In this document: piece after piece, positions 51,966 through 61,832 of the stretch
Layout: every line of letters begins with the position of its first letter
Position numbering within the stretch: position 1 is the stretch's first letter
Assembly (NCBI RefSeq): GCF_000472545.1
Contig: NZ_AWZV01000012.1
Location: 153,225-217,224, forward strand
Reading direction: 5' to 3'
DNA: 64,000 nt
Source of the DNA: Burkholderia sp. WSM2232
GTDB taxonomy: Bacteria > Pseudomonadota > Gammaproteobacteria > Burkholderiales > Burkholderiaceae
Notes under the pieces: model-generated
What the model saw: the letters and a program-made list of their open reading frames with translations, nothing else
Told to the model about the DNA's origin: nothing
Databases searched by the model: none
Made by a program: the position numbers and the translations under genes

Positions 51966-52127
51966 TAAATCACTGACAGGCTACTCCCGTGAATGCGCCA
52001 ACATGTCAGCACTATCGGTCATGGCGGCTAAATACTGGACGGGTGGTGGCTATGATGCACTGCTCAGAGTCGGCCCCTGCGTGGCCGTTGATGGTGAAAG
52101 TAAATCCGTTTTCTGGTGAGGATAGCT

Positions 52128-53111
52128 ATGACCTGCGCGAGTCTCGAGTCTGCCATGCTGCGTTGGGGGCACGTACCGAACAAAGGCATGCGTCGCATCG
52201 CGATACTGATGTTCAACGACTGCTCGCTGCAAGGCGCCGGCGTGGTAGCCGAGGTATTCCAGGCGGCGAACGAACTCGCTTCCTCGTCGCCGGGCGGCTG
52301 CTCGTACGAGGTGTGCTTTCTGTCCGCGGACGGCGGCATGGTGACGTCGTCGTCGGCTCTGCGAGTATGGACCGATGGACTCGACGCAAGACATTACAAC
52401 GGTTTCGACGCGCTGTACGTGGCCGGCGGGAAAGGCGCAATTGCCGCCGCGAGGGACGAGCGCCTGATTGCATGGCTGCGCCGCGTGCGTCACAACACCG
52501 GCATGATTCGCCCGATTGCGGAAGGGCGCGCGCTGCTCGACGCGGCCTACGTGCCGGACGCAGTGGAGAGACAGGAATTGCGCGAAGCGTCGAAAGCGCC
52601 GCGCCAGACGGAACAGACCGCCGACGCGGGCGACCGCCTGGAGTCGATGCGCAGCGCGCTCGCCATGATCAAGCGCGACCTGGGCGCCACCACCGCGCGC
52701 ACCGTTGCCGAACGTCTGCTTGCCGATTCGTGCTCGAACCTCGCGCCGCTTCTGAGCGATGACGGCGCGCTCACGCCGGGCGACAAGGTCCGCGCAGCAG
52801 CGCGCTGGCTGCAGGAAAACTGCCAGCAGTCCATTTCGATTGCAGACGCCGCGCAGTTCGCCGCGATGAGCGAGCGCAACTTCCTGCGCCGCTTCAAGAT
52901 GGAAATGGGCATTACCCCCTCGAGTTTTCTGCTGCACGAGCGTCTTGCGGTGACGTGCAGTCTGCTCACCGAGTCCGAATTGCCGGTCGACAAAATTGCG
53001 CGCCGCACCGGCATGGGCAATGGCGATCGGCTCGCCAAGGTGTTCCGCAAGCGAATGAGGATCTCGCCTACCGAATTCAGAATACAAAGCCGCCGCATGG
53101 TGGGCCAATAG
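52128..53111 (+). CDS. AraC-family regulator with a degenerate DJ-1/PfpI-like N-terminal domain
   Basis: A 327-residue regulator of GlxA-like layout. Residues ~20-150 resemble a DJ-1/PfpI domain (RRIAILMFNDCSLQGAGVVAEVFQAANEL; GFDALYVAGGKGAIAAARDERLIAWLRRV), but the nucleophile-elbow part that normally contains Cys reads RHNTGMIRPIAEGRALLDAAYV, so it is not enzymatic. The C-terminal AraC domain (225-325) has two helix-turn-helix units: QQSISIADAAQFAAMSERNFLRRFKMEMGITPSSFL and LPVDKIARRTGMGNGDRLAKVFRKRMRISPTEFR. GAGG seven bases before the ATG at 52128 supports this start over the GTG at 52116. It lies 95 bp upstream of manC and probably controls the operon. Confidence 0.85.
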   Translation: MTCASLESAMLRWGHVPNKGMRRIAILMFNDCSLQGAGVVAEVFQAANELASSSPGGCSYEVCFLSADGGMVTSSSALRVWTDGLDARHYNGFDALYVAGGKGAIAAARDERLIAWLRRVRHNTGMIRPIAEGRALLDAAYVPDAVERQELREASKAPRQTEQTADAGDRLESMRSALAMIKRDLGATTARTVAERLLADSCSNLAPLLSDDGALTPGDKVRAAARWLQENCQQSISIADAAQFAAMSERNFLRRFKMEMGITPSSFLLHERLAVTCSLLTESELPVDKIARRTGMGNGDRLAKVFRKRMRISPTEFRIQSRRMVGQ

Positions 53112-53206
53112 CGTCGACGGGGCCAGCTGGAGGCCGCATTACATTTTCTGCATGTGGTCTTTGGTATCTGTCCGGGTGGATTGAAAGAATCATAAGGATT
53201 GCAAAT

Positions 53207-54742
53207 ATGTTGAATCAGGGAGCAGGAAACAATACATCGCCCCATGCCGGCGACGACGCAGCCGGCGCGGTTTGCACGCGCATTGTCCCGGTCATTCTCG
53301 CGGGCGGATCGGGTACGAGGCTGTGGCCGGTATCGCGCGAGAACTATCCGAAGCAGTTGATCGACGTGGTGGGCTCCGATTCGCTGCTGCAAGCGACGGC
53401 ACGACGCATGAACGGTTTTCCGGCGGGCTGGCAGGTCGATGCTTCGCCGATCATCGTATGCGGTGAAGAGCACCGCTTCGTGATTGCGGAGCAACTTCAC
53501 GAGAACGGTGTAGAAGCGCGGCTCATGGTCGAGCCCGCTCGCCGCGATACCGCACCCGCACTGACGCTCGCTGCATTGCTTGCGTGTGCGCAAGGCGAAG
53601 ACGGCATTCTCGTCGTGATGCCGGCGGATCATTCGATTGCCGACCTCGACGCTTTGCAGGCCGCGCTACAAAACGCGGCACATTACGCGCAACGAGGCTC
53701 GATTGCGACGCTCGGTGTGCCGCCGACGCGGCCGGATACAGGCTTCGGCTATATCCGCATCGGCGCGGCGCTCGCCGACGGCGCCCATGCGATCGACGGC
53801 TTCGTGGAAAAGCCTGCGGAAGAAATTGCGGCGCAGTACGTCGCGGCAGGCACGTATTGGTGGAACAGCGGCATTTTCATCCTGCGCGCGAGCGTGTGGC
53901 TCGACACGCTCAAACGTCTGCAGCCAGACATGCACGCGGCCTGCGAGCGCGCGTTCCGTGACGGCCGCAGCGAAGGCGGCTATTTCCGCCCGCACGTCGA
54001 TGCATTTCTCAGTTCGTCGGCCGATTCGATCGACTATGCCGTGATGGAGCGCCTGACCGAAGCAGCGGACGAGCCGCGTGAGACCAACGGTGCAGCGCCT
54101 GCGGGAGTGGTCGTCAGGCTCGAAGCCGGCTGGTCCGATCTCGGTTCATGGGACGCCGTCTGGGCTGCGATGGAAAAAGATGCCAACGGCAATGCGGGGC
54201 GCGGCCGCGTGACGTTCGAGGGTGCGGTGTCGAGCTATGCGCATTCGGAAGGGCGCCTCGTTGCGTGCGTCGGCACGACCAATGTCGTCGTGGTGGAGAC
54301 CGCCGACGCCGTGCTCGTAGTGGACCGCTCGCACGTGCAGGACGTCAAGGGACTCGTGTCGCGCATCAAGGCGCAACACGCGCCGGAAGCCGATGCGCAT
54401 CGCAAGGTGCACCGTCCTTGGGGCTTTTACGATTCGATCGACCACGGCGAGCGTTTTCAGGTGAAGCGCATTGTCGTGACGCCGGGCGCGCAGCTTTCGC
54501 TGCAACTGCATCACCATCGCGCCGAGCATTGGGTCGTGGTGCGCGGCACGGCGCTCGTCACGCGAGGCGACGAGCAATTCTTGCTGAGCGAAAACGAATC
54601 GACGTACATACCGCTCGGCACGCGTCACAGACTGGAAAACCCGGGGAAAGTGCCGCTCGAGATCATAGAGATCCAGTCGGGCACCTATCTCGGCGAAGAC
54701 GACATCGTGCGATTCAACGACAACTACGGCCGCTGTTCATAG
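53207..54742 (+). CDS. manC: Mannose-1-phosphate guanylyltransferase / mannose-6-phosphate isomerase
   Basis: A 511-residue type II PMI-GMP enzyme. The guanylyltransferase domain has the nucleotide motif PVILAGGSGTRLWPVSRENYPKQ, VMPADHSI and GFVEKP, then the C-terminal cupin phosphomannose isomerase domain RPWGFYDSIDHGERFQVKRIVVTPGAQLSLQLHHHRAEHWVVV with metal-binding His. It makes GDP-mannose from mannose-1-phosphate, the precursor of GDP-fucose made by Gmd and Fcl downstream. AAGGA precedes the ATG at 53207; the frame upstream lies inside the regulator gene. No phosphomannomutase (manB) is in the window. Confidence 0.95.
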   Translation: MLNQGAGNNTSPHAGDDAAGAVCTRIVPVILAGGSGTRLWPVSRENYPKQLIDVVGSDSLLQATARRMNGFPAGWQVDASPIIVCGEEHRFVIAEQLHENGVEARLMVEPARRDTAPALTLAALLACAQGEDGILVVMPADHSIADLDALQAALQNAAHYAQRGSIATLGVPPTRPDTGFGYIRIGAALADGAHAIDGFVEKPAEEIAAQYVAAGTYWWNSGIFILRASVWLDTLKRLQPDMHAACERAFRDGRSEGGYFRPHVDAFLSSSADSIDYAVMERLTEAADEPRETNGAAPAGVVVRLEAGWSDLGSWDAVWAAMEKDANGNAGRGRVTFEGAVSSYAHSEGRLVACVGTTNVVVVETADAVLVVDRSHVQDVKGLVSRIKAQHAPEADAHRKVHRPWGFYDSIDHGERFQVKRIVVTPGAQLSLQLHHHRAEHWVVVRGTALVTRGDEQFLLSENESTYIPLGTRHRLENPGKVPLEIIEIQSGTYLGEDDIVRFNDNYGRCS

Positions 54743-54794
54743 ACAGCGGAGCCGGCAGGTGTCGGCAGGCAACGGCCAGTACGAGGTAAGCAAA

Positions 54795-56180
54795 ATGCGC
54801 AGGTTTCAGGATTTGCTCGCGCGAATGTTCGATGTCGCGCTGGTGCTCGCGGGTGCGGCGGTGGCGTCGCAAATCCGCTTCGACGACCTGGCTCAAGCGG
54901 GATTCTATTGGGCGCTGGTGATGTTTGCGGCTGCGTTTGCGCTCGCGATCTTTCCGGCGTTCGGCGTGTATGAATCGTGGCGCGGCCGCTCGAAGCTCGC
55001 GCTCGCGGGCCAGGTGTCGCTTGCGTGGCTGATCGTGCAGGGCAGCGCGCTCGTGCTGATGTATTCACTGCATCGCAGCGACGTCGTTTCGCGTTTGTGG
55101 TTTTCGTACTGGACCGCCGTGACGGGCGGACTGCTGATCTCGTACCGGCTCATTACGCACGCGGTGCTGGCGCGGGCGCGCGGCGCGGGTATGAATTTGC
55201 ATCAGGTCGCGATTGTGGGCAGCGGCTCGCAATGCGACGCGCTGATTCGCCGGATCGAATCGGCACCCACCACCGGTTTTCGCGCGGCGGCCGTCTATAA
55301 CACGAGCCCGCAAAACTCGCCGGTGACAAGTACCGGGGTGCCCGTTTTCGACAGCGTGGATGCGCTTGCTGACTACATTCGCACCAACGATGTTCATGAA
55401 CTGTGGCTGATGCTGTCGCTCGCGCAAGAGCCGCTCATTTGTTCGCTGGTCGGCGAGTTCCGTGACGACCTGGTGAATATCCGCTTCATGCCGGACGTGC
55501 GCAGCCTCGCACTGTTCGAAGGCAGCGGCGTGATAGAGCTGCTCGGTGTGCCGGCGATCAACCTGGTTGCATCGCCGCTGTCGGCGAGCTCGATGCTGAA
55601 GAAAGAGATCTTCGATCGTCTTTTTGCAGCGGCCGCGCTCATCTGTCTTGCGCCGCTTCTGCTGGCTATTGCCATTGCGGTCAAGGTTTCGTCGCGTGGA
55701 CCGGTGTTTTTCAGGCAGAAGCGCAAGGGCGCCGATGGACGCGTCTTCACGATCTACAAGTTCCGTTCGATGCGTCTGCATACCGAGGAAAAAGGCACGC
55801 TCAAACAGGCGACGCGCAACGACCCGCGCGTGACGAGAGTCGGCGCGTTCCTGCGCCGCACGAGCCTCGACGAACTGCCGCAGTTTTTTAACGTTTTGCG
55901 TGGCGACATGTCGGTCGTGGGACCGCGTCCTCATGCGCTCGAGCACGACGACCTCTATCAGAAAGTGGTCGCGGGCTATATCAATCGCTATCGGATCAAG
56001 CCGGGCATTACAGGTTGGGCGCAGATCAACGGCTTTCGTGGCGAGACCGACCGCATCGAAAAGATGGAGCGTCGCGTCGAACATGACCTGTATTACCTGG
56101 GCCATTGGTCGTTCGCACTCGACATGCGGATTATCGGCGCGACGATTGTCGCCGGACTGGTGCATCGAAACGCTTACTAG
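54795..56180 (+). CDS. wcaJ: Undecaprenyl-phosphate glucose phosphotransferase (WcaJ-like)
   Basis: A 461-residue polyisoprenyl-phosphate hexose-1-phosphate transferase. The N-terminus has four hydrophobic segments (for example [30 protein letters not shown]), a central CoA-binding-like domain ([19 protein letters not shown]), a hydrophobic hairpin ([23 protein letters not shown]) and the catalytic C-terminal domain [75 protein letters not shown]. It loads the first sugar phosphate, usually glucose, onto undecaprenyl phosphate in the inner membrane. The ATG at 54795 follows GAGG; a frame start at 54759 is less likely. Confidence 0.92.
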   Translation: MRRFQDLLARMFDVALVLAGAAVASQIRFDDLAQAGFYWALVMFAAAFALAIFPAFGVYESWRGRSKLALAGQVSLAWLIVQGSALVLMYSLHRSDVVSRLWFSYWTAVTGGLLISYRLITHAVLARARGAGMNLHQVAIVGSGSQCDALIRRIESAPTTGFRAAAVYNTSPQNSPVTSTGVPVFDSVDALADYIRTNDVHELWLMLSLAQEPLICSLVGEFRDDLVNIRFMPDVRSLALFEGSGVIELLGVPAINLVASPLSASSMLKKEIFDRLFAAAALICLAPLLLAIAIAVKVSSRGPVFFRQKRKGADGRVFTIYKFRSMRLHTEEKGTLKQATRNDPRVTRVGAFLRRTSLDELPQFFNVLRGDMSVVGPRPHALEHDDLYQKVVAGYINRYRIKPGITGWAQINGFRGETDRIEKMERRVEHDLYYLGHWSFALDMRIIGATIVAGLVHRNAY

Positions 56181-56249
56181 TTGTTAACAAAGCACGCAAG
56201 GCGGTGCCTCTTTCCGGGGACATTCGCTCTTGCGCAAGGAGGAAAAGTT

Positions 56250-57389
56250 ATGAGCTCGCTTGGTACACGCACGGGAAGTCTCACGGTTTTCGCCATCGCT
56301 GCACTGCTTGCGGGCTGTGCTGCCGCTCCCGGCCAGCGGATGGAAACGCCGGCCACATTACAGGAGACGGGCGGCGATTTCAGCACTGAACCGTCACAGC
56401 AGCAGACGATACCGATTACCGATATCAACCTGTCACTCCTGCGCAAGATGCAGACGGCGCAGGCTGCTGCCCCGTTGCCGCCGGCCACGCTCGCGCTGTT
56501 CGGCAAGCCGGGGCCCTACCGGGTCGGCCCCGGTGACGTGTTGCAGATCGTCGTGTGGGATCACCCCGAACTCGCGGCGGCGCTCGGCCAGCCAGCGCAG
56601 AACGGCAAGCCTTCGGATGCGGCCTCGGGCTTTCTCATCGACGAGAAGGGCGACGTGCAGTTCCCGTATGCGGGCACGGTGCACGTGGCCGGCAAAGACG
56701 TCGGCACGATCCAGAAGGAACTGTATAACCGCTTGAGCAAGGTGTACCAGAAGCCGGAAGTGACCGTGCGTGTGGCGTCTTTCCGCAATGCGCAGGTGTT
56801 CGTGGACGGCGAAGTGCGCACGCCGGGCGCTCAGTCGCTCAACGACATCTCGATGACGCTCACCAGTGCGATCAGCCAGAGCGGCGGCTTCAGCCCGAAC
56901 GCGGATCGCAGCCGCGTCGAGCTGATCCGCAATGGTGTCACGTATCAGCTGAACATGGACGATCTGCTCAAGCGCGGACACAACCCGTCGAACATCTATC
57001 TGCAACCGGGCGACGCAATACGCGTGGCCTCGCGAGAAGACAGCGGTGTGTACGTGATGGGCGAAGTGAACAAGCCGGCCACCGTCACGCCGATGCGCAA
57101 CGGTTCGCTGACCCTCTCGCAGGCCATTTCGGACAGCGGCAGCTTCGACCAGGCCACGGCCGCTACACGGCAACTGTTCGTGATCCGCAATTCGACGAGC
57201 GAATCGCCGCAGATTTATCACCTCGACGCATCGTCGCCGGTGTCGATGATCCTCGCCAATCAGTTCGAACTGCAACCGAAGGACGTGGTGTACGTGGGCC
57301 AGGGCGGGCTGGTTCGTTTCAACCGCATCCTGAACCTGCTGCTGCCCGCGATCAACGCGGCTGTCACAGGTGTCGTGGTAGCGAAGTAA
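56250..57389 (+). CDS. wza: Outer-membrane polysaccharide export lipoprotein Wza
   Basis: A 379-residue Wza-type lipoprotein. Signal peptide and lipobox: SLTVFAIAALLAGC. The PES domain (YRVGPGDVLQIVVWDHPEL; FPYAGTVHVAGKDVGTIQKELYNRLSKVYQKPEVTVRVASFRNAQVFVDGEVRTPG) and two SLBB domains (LTLTSAISQSGGFSPNADRSRVELIRNG; YVMGEVNKPATVTPMRNGSLTLSQAISDSGSF) follow, ending in a short helix for the outer-membrane barrel (LLLPAINAAVTGVVVAK). It forms the outer-membrane channel through which the polymer leaves. AAGGAGGA before the ATG at 56250 is a strong ribosome site. Confidence 0.95.
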   Translation: MSSLGTRTGSLTVFAIAALLAGCAAAPGQRMETPATLQETGGDFSTEPSQQQTIPITDINLSLLRKMQTAQAAAPLPPATLALFGKPGPYRVGPGDVLQIVVWDHPELAAALGQPAQNGKPSDAASGFLIDEKGDVQFPYAGTVHVAGKDVGTIQKELYNRLSKVYQKPEVTVRVASFRNAQVFVDGEVRTPGAQSLNDISMTLTSAISQSGGFSPNADRSRVELIRNGVTYQLNMDDLLKRGHNPSNIYLQPGDAIRVASREDSGVYVMGEVNKPATVTPMRNGSLTLSQAISDSGSFDQATAATRQLFVIRNSTSESPQIYHLDASSPVSMILANQFELQPKDVVYVGQGGLVRFNRILNLLLPAINAAVTGVVVAK

Positions 57390-57441
57390 CAACCGTATAA
57401 AGCAAATCAGAAAAACCGCGGGTTATGCTGGGTGACCAAAA

Positions 57442-59676
57442 ATGGCAATCAACTTCGAGAACCGTTATACCGACGTGTCCGGACCGGACGAGCTGCATCT
57501 GTCGGACTATCTCCGGACTATCGTACGGGGCTGGCGCACCATTGCAACGGTGACGCTGATCGCGCTCGCGCTGGGGTGCGCGTACGCTTTCCTTGCTCCG
57601 CCGACGTACCGGGCGGACGTACTGTTCCACGTCGAGGACAAGACGGCCAATGCCAACGCGAACGGTAAGGATTCCTTGCCGCCGCTCACCGGCATGTTCG
57701 ACACCAAACCGTCGACAGCCGCGGAGATCGAGCTGCTCAAATCGCGTCTCGTGACGGAGGAAACCGTCAAGAAGCTGCATCTCGACATCACGGCGACGCC
57801 GCGCTATATGCCGCTTGTCGGCGGGCTGATCGCGGGGCTGGTGAACGGGCAGTGGGGCTTCAAACTGCCCCAGTTCATCAACTTGTCGGGTTATGCCTGG
57901 GGCAACGAAAGCATTTCCGTATCGCGCTTCGATACGTCGAAGGACATGTACGACACGACGTTCACGCTGATCGCGGGCAACGACCGTTCGTACGTGCTGC
58001 GCGACAGGAACGGCGTTGCGATCCTGTCCGGGCATGTCGGCGAAACGGTGGAAACCGACACGGCCGACGGTCCTATCGCCTTGCGGGTGGATGCCCTGAC
58101 CGGTGCGCCGGGCGCGCAGTTCGAATTGCAGCGTGCGTCGACGTTGAGCACCGTGGACCGTTTGCAAAAGGCGCTCGTCGTCCAGGAGACCACGCTTCAG
58201 TCCGGCGTGATCCGCGCAAGTCTCGAAGGCAGCGACAGCGCGCTGACCGCTGCGATCGTCAACAGCATGGCGCGTGAATTCGTGCGCCAGGACGTTGCGA
58301 ACCGCTCGACGGAAGCTGAGCACATGCTCGCATTCCTCGACCAGCAATTGCCTGGCTTGCGCAAGGAGCTTGACGACGCGGAACAGCGCTATAACAAGTT
58401 CCGCAACACGCACGGAACGGTGGACCTTGGCGAAGAAAGCCGCCTGCTGCTTCAGCAGATCGTCGACAACAAGACGAAGCTGCTCGATCTGCAGACGCAG
58501 CGCGCTGAGATGTCCCAACGTTTCACCGCGAATCACCCGGCTGTAGCCTCGCTCGATGCGCAAATCGCGGCCCTGCAAGGCGCGCAGAACAACATGAACC
58601 GCAGCGTTTCCGTGATGCCCGACACCGAGCAGACCGCGCTGCGTCTGTTGCGCGACGTGCACGTGAACACAGAGCTGTACACGAACCTGCTCAACAGCGC
58701 GCAGCAGTTGCGCGTCGCCAAGGCCGGCCAGGTGGGCAACGTGCGCGTGGTGGACTTCGCCGAGGCCCCCGATGAGCCGGTGCGTCCGAAGCGGGTGATT
58801 GCAATCCTCATCGCGCTCGGCGGCGGTCTGGTGCTCGGCATTCTGCTGACCTTCTTCAAGCGCGCCATGTACGGCGGCGTGGAGCGTCCGGACGAACTGG
58901 AAGCGGTGCTCGGCGTGCCGGTATTCGCGGTGGTGCCGCGCAGCCAGACGCAACTGCGCTTGCAGGAAAACGTCATGTTGCGCCGTCGCGGTCTGCATGT
59001 TCTCGCACAGCAGGCGCCGGAAGACATTGCCGTCGAAGGTGTGCGCAACCTGCGTACCTCGCTGCAGCTGTCGCTCGACCACGCGGCGAACAACGTGGTG
59101 ATGATCACGGGCTCGCGGCCCGATGCCGGCAAATCGTTCCTCTCGGTGAACCTGGCGGCGCTCGTCGCATCGGCGAACAAGCGTGTGCTGATTATCGACG
59201 GCGACATGCGGCGCGGCGACGTGCACTCGCATTTCGGCATCGCGCATCAACCTGGTCTCTCCGATGTGCTGAGCGGCGGCGATCTGACCGCCATGATCCA
59301 GCGCGACGTGCTGCCCGGCCTCGACGTGCTCGCCAAAGGCACGCTGCCTTCGCATCCTTCCGAATTGCTGATGAGCTCGCGATTCGAGTCGATGCTGGAA
59401 GAACTGAAGACCCGTTATGACCTGGTCATCATCGATACGCCGCCGGTACTCGCCGTGACGGATTCGACGCTGATCGGCAAGCATGCGGGCACGACGCTGC
59501 TGGTGGTGCGCCACGGCCGTCATCCGTTGAATGAAATTGCCGAAACCGCCAAGCGTCTTCGTAACGGCGGCGTCGGACTCAGAGGCGTACTGCTCACCGA
59601 CGTACCCCAGGAAGGGGCGTTCCTCGGTTCGGGGTACCAGGGTGGCTATTACGGGTACGACAGCATCGCGGGCTGA
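57442..59676 (+). CDS. wzc: Polysaccharide co-polymerase and tyrosine autokinase Wzc
   Basis: A 744-residue PCP-2a protein with an N-terminal Wzz domain between two TM segments ([19 protein letters not shown] near 35-53; [21 protein letters not shown] near 453-473), a long coiled periplasmic part, and a C-terminal BY-kinase with Walker [10 protein letters not shown] (about 557-565), Walker A' [11 protein letters not shown] and Walker [11 protein letters not shown] (about 661-670). A tyrosine cluster, [11 protein letters not shown], forms the autophosphorylated tail. Wzc controls polymer length and export with Wza. The cognate phosphatase Wzb, usually between wza and wzc, is missing here: only 52 bp separate the two genes. 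Confidence 0.95.
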   Translation: MAINFENRYTDVSGPDELHLSDYLRTIVRGWRTIATVTLIALALGCAYAFLAPPTYRADVLFHVEDKTANANANGKDSLPPLTGMFDTKPSTAAEIELLKSRLVTEETVKKLHLDITATPRYMPLVGGLIAGLVNGQWGFKLPQFINLSGYAWGNESISVSRFDTSKDMYDTTFTLIAGNDRSYVLRDRNGVAILSGHVGETVETDTADGPIALRVDALTGAPGAQFELQRASTLSTVDRLQKALVVQETTLQSGVIRASLEGSDSALTAAIVNSMAREFVRQDVANRSTEAEHMLAFLDQQLPGLRKELDDAEQRYNKFRNTHGTVDLGEESRLLLQQIVDNKTKLLDLQTQRAEMSQRFTANHPAVASLDAQIAALQGAQNNMNRSVSVMPDTEQTALRLLRDVHVNTELYTNLLNSAQQLRVAKAGQVGNVRVVDFAEAPDEPVRPKRVIAILIALGGGLVLGILLTFFKRAMYGGVERPDELEAVLGVPVFAVVPRSQTQLRLQENVMLRRRGLHVLAQQAPEDIAVEGVRNLRTSLQLSLDHAANNVVMITGSRPDAGKSFLSVNLAALVASANKRVLIIDGDMRRGDVHSHFGIAHQPGLSDVLSGGDLTAMIQRDVLPGLDVLAKGTLPSHPSELLMSSRFESMLEELKTRYDLVIIDTPPVLAVTDSTLIGKHAGTTLLVVRHGRHPLNEIAETAKRLRNGGVGLRGVLLTDVPQEGAFLGSGYQGGYYGYDSIAG

Positions 59677-59732
59677 AATCGCGACGAAGTTTCTCGCTAC
59701 AAGTTTTAAAAAAGTTAACTGGAGAAGCCTTC

Positions 59733-60851
59733 ATGAAACGCAAGGTCGCGCTGATCACGGGGATCACGGGGCAGGACGGGTCGTACCTCGCCGAGCTTCT
59801 GCTCGCCAAAAACTACGACGTGCACGGCATCAAACGCAGGTCGTCGCTCTTCAACACAGACCGGATCGATCATCTGTATCGGGATCCACACGATCCGGAG
59901 CAGCATCTCTTTCTGCATCATGCTGATCTGACCGACTCGACCAGCCTTCTGCGTGTGATTCAGCGCGTGGAGCCGGACGAGATCTACAACCTGGCGGCAC
60001 AAAGCCATGTTGCGGTTTCCTTCGAGGAGCCGGAATACACGGCCAACGCCGACGGTCTTGGCGCCCTGCGGATTCTCGAGGCGATCAGAATCTTAGGTAT
60101 GCAGAATAAGACGCGCTTTTACCAGGCGTCGACGTCCGAACTTTACGGGCTCGTGCAGCAGGTGCCGCAGTCGGAGACCACGCCGTTCTATCCGCGCAGC
60201 CCTTATGCCGTCGCCAAGATGTTTGCATACTGGACTACGGTCAACTATCGCGAAGCCTATGGCCTTTATGCATGCAACGGGATTCTGTTCAACCACGAAT
60301 CGCCGGTGCGTGGCGAGACTTTCGTGACCCGCAAGATTACCCGCGCCATTGCGCGTATCGCGGTGGGTATGCAGAAAACGTTGTACCTCGGCAATCTCTC
60401 GGCGTTGCGTGACTGGGGCCATGCGCGTGATTACGTCGAGATGCAATGGCGCATGCTGCAACAGGAGCAACCCGAGGATTTCGTTATCGCCACCGGAGTG
60501 CAATACAGCGTGCGCCAATTCGTGCAGCACGCTGCGGCCGAACTGGGCGTGACCGTGCGTTTCGAGGGCAGCGGCGTCGACGAAATCGGCATTGTGGAGA
60601 AGGTCGAAGGGCGCGAGACGAGGATGTCGCCCGGCGACGTGATCGTGCGGGTCGATCCGCGCTACTTCCGGCCGGCCGAGGTCGAGACCCTGCTTGGCGA
60701 TCCGTCGAAAGCGCATGCGAAGCTCGGCTGGCAGCCGACCACGCCGTTCGCCTCGCTCGTCAAGGAGATGGTGCGCTCGGACTTCCAGATTGCACGTCGT
60801 GACGCACTCGTCACGCTCGCCGGCTTCACGGCGCTCGAACATCACGAGTGA
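59733..60851 (+). CDS. gmd: GDP-mannose 4,6-dehydratase
   Basis: A 372-residue short-chain dehydrogenase-like enzyme of the Gmd family. [33 protein letters not shown] is the NADP-binding start; [11 protein letters not shown] and [25 protein letters not shown] give the catalytic Thr/Glu and Y-x3-[24 protein letters not shown] and [18 protein letters not shown] are typical. It converts GDP-mannose to GDP-4-keto-6-deoxymannose, the substrate of Fcl. TGGAGAA precedes the ATG. It lies 56 bp after wzc and its stop overlaps the fcl region. Confidence 0.95.
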   Translation: MKRKVALITGITGQDGSYLAELLLAKNYDVHGIKRRSSLFNTDRIDHLYRDPHDPEQHLFLHHADLTDSTSLLRVIQRVEPDEIYNLAAQSHVAVSFEEPEYTANADGLGALRILEAIRILGMQNKTRFYQASTSELYGLVQQVPQSETTPFYPRSPYAVAKMFAYWTTVNYREAYGLYACNGILFNHESPVRGETFVTRKITRAIARIAVGMQKTLYLGNLSALRDWGHARDYVEMQWRMLQQEQPEDFVIATGVQYSVRQFVQHAAAELGVTVRFEGSGVDEIGIVEKVEGRETRMSPGDVIVRVDPRYFRPAEVETLLGDPSKAHAKLGWQPTTPFASLVKEMVRSDFQIARRDALVTLAGFTALEHHE

Positions 60852-60856
60852 TTGCG

Positions 60857-61813
60857 ATGAACAAACAATCACGCATATTTGTCGCGGGCCACCGTGGCAT
60901 GGTCGGCTCTGCTCTCGTCAGACAGCTCGTGGCAGCTGGCTATACGAACGTGGTCACACGCTCGCGCCTGGAGCTGGACCTAATGGATCAAGCCGCCGTG
61001 AACCGCTTCTTCCAGGGGGAGAAGATTGACGTCGTGCTGCTTGCCGCGGCGCGCGTGGGCGGCATTCTTGCCAACGCGTCGCGGCCGGGCGAATTCATCT
61101 ATCAGAACCTGGTGATAGAAACCAATGTGATTCACGCTGCGTATCGAGCGCAAGTCGAGCGGCTGGTGTTCTTCGGGTCGTCGTGCATTTATCCGAAGCA
61201 GTGTCCGCAGCCGATTCGTGAAGAGTATCTGCTGACCTCGTCGCTGGAGCCGACCAACGACGCCTACGCGATCGCGAAGATTGCCGGACTGAAGCTGTGC
61301 GAGGCATACAACTGCGAGTACAACACGCAGTACGTCTCGCTAATGCCGACCAACCTGTACGGTCCCAACGACAACTACGACCTGAAGAGCAGCCACGTGT
61401 TGCCGGCGCTTTTGCGCAAGGCGCACGAAGCGAAGCTGAGCGGCGCCGACAGCTTGACGGTATGGGGCTCGGGCACGCCGCGCCGGGAGTTCTTGCACGT
61501 CGACGACCTCGCAGCCGCCACTCTTTTCGTGCTCGAGAACAACGTGATGGAAGGGCTTTTTAACGTGGGGGTCGGCGAAGACCTGTCGATTCGCGAGCTC
61601 GCGGAGTGCGTCTGCAAAGCGGTGGGCTTCGGGGGCGAGCTTGTATTCGACACGTCGAAACCCGACGGCACGCCGCGCAAACTGCTGGATGTATCGCGCC
61701 TTGCGCAGATGGGCTGGCAAGCCAGAATTGGCCTCGAGCAGGGAATCGCGTCGACGTATCGGGAATTCGTCGAATCCCATGCCGGGTCGGCGACCGCGGC
61801 TGCCATGCAATGA
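60857..61813 (+). CDS. fcl: GDP-L-fucose synthase
   Basis: A 318-residue epimerase/reductase. SRIFVAGHRGMVGSALVRQL is the NADP-binding start, VFFGSSCIYPKQCPQPIREEYLLTSSLEPTNDAYAIAKIAGLKLCEAYN contains the catalytic Ser and Y-x3-K, and NLYGPNDNYDLKSSHVLPALLRK with VWGSGTPRREFLHVDDLA match the GER1-like family. It converts GDP-4-keto-6-deoxymannose to GDP-L-fucose. This, rather than an Rmd-type reductase, indicates fucose and not D-rhamnose in the polymer. A GTG at 60848 overlapping the gmd stop is an alternative start; the ATG at 60857 matches the family. Confidence 0.95.
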   Translation: MNKQSRIFVAGHRGMVGSALVRQLVAAGYTNVVTRSRLELDLMDQAAVNRFFQGEKIDVVLLAAARVGGILANASRPGEFIYQNLVIETNVIHAAYRAQVERLVFFGSSCIYPKQCPQPIREEYLLTSSLEPTNDAYAIAKIAGLKLCEAYNCEYNTQYVSLMPTNLYGPNDNYDLKSSHVLPALLRKAHEAKLSGADSLTVWGSGTPRREFLHVDDLAAATLFVLENNVMEGLFNVGVGEDLSIRELAECVCKAVGFGGELVFDTSKPDGTPRKLLDVSRLAQMGWQARIGLEQGIASTYREFVESHAGSATAAAMQ

Positions 61814-61832
61814 CGTGTTTTCGAGGAGCAGC

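Larger units (their letters stand above)
51338..52127. other. AT-rich divergent regulatory region of the exopolysaccharide locus
   Basis: About 790 bp between the glycoside hydrolase and the AraC-type regulator contain no convincing gene. From about 51,540 to 51,990 the base composition is visibly more AT-rich than the surroundings. Three perfect palindromes lie within it (listed separately). It should hold promoters for both directions. Confidence 0.6.

Noticed and set aside
52044-52059. A TGG-N10-GC spacing resembling a sigma-54 promoter upstream of the AraC-type regulator
   Set aside because: Only the GG/GC spacing and few flanking bases match; the CAC part of the -24 element and most of the -12 element are absent. 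Such matches are common by chance in GC-rich DNA.
57364-59523. A 719-codon minus-strand frame opposite wzc
   Set aside because: Shadow of wzc with biased composition and no protein family similarity.
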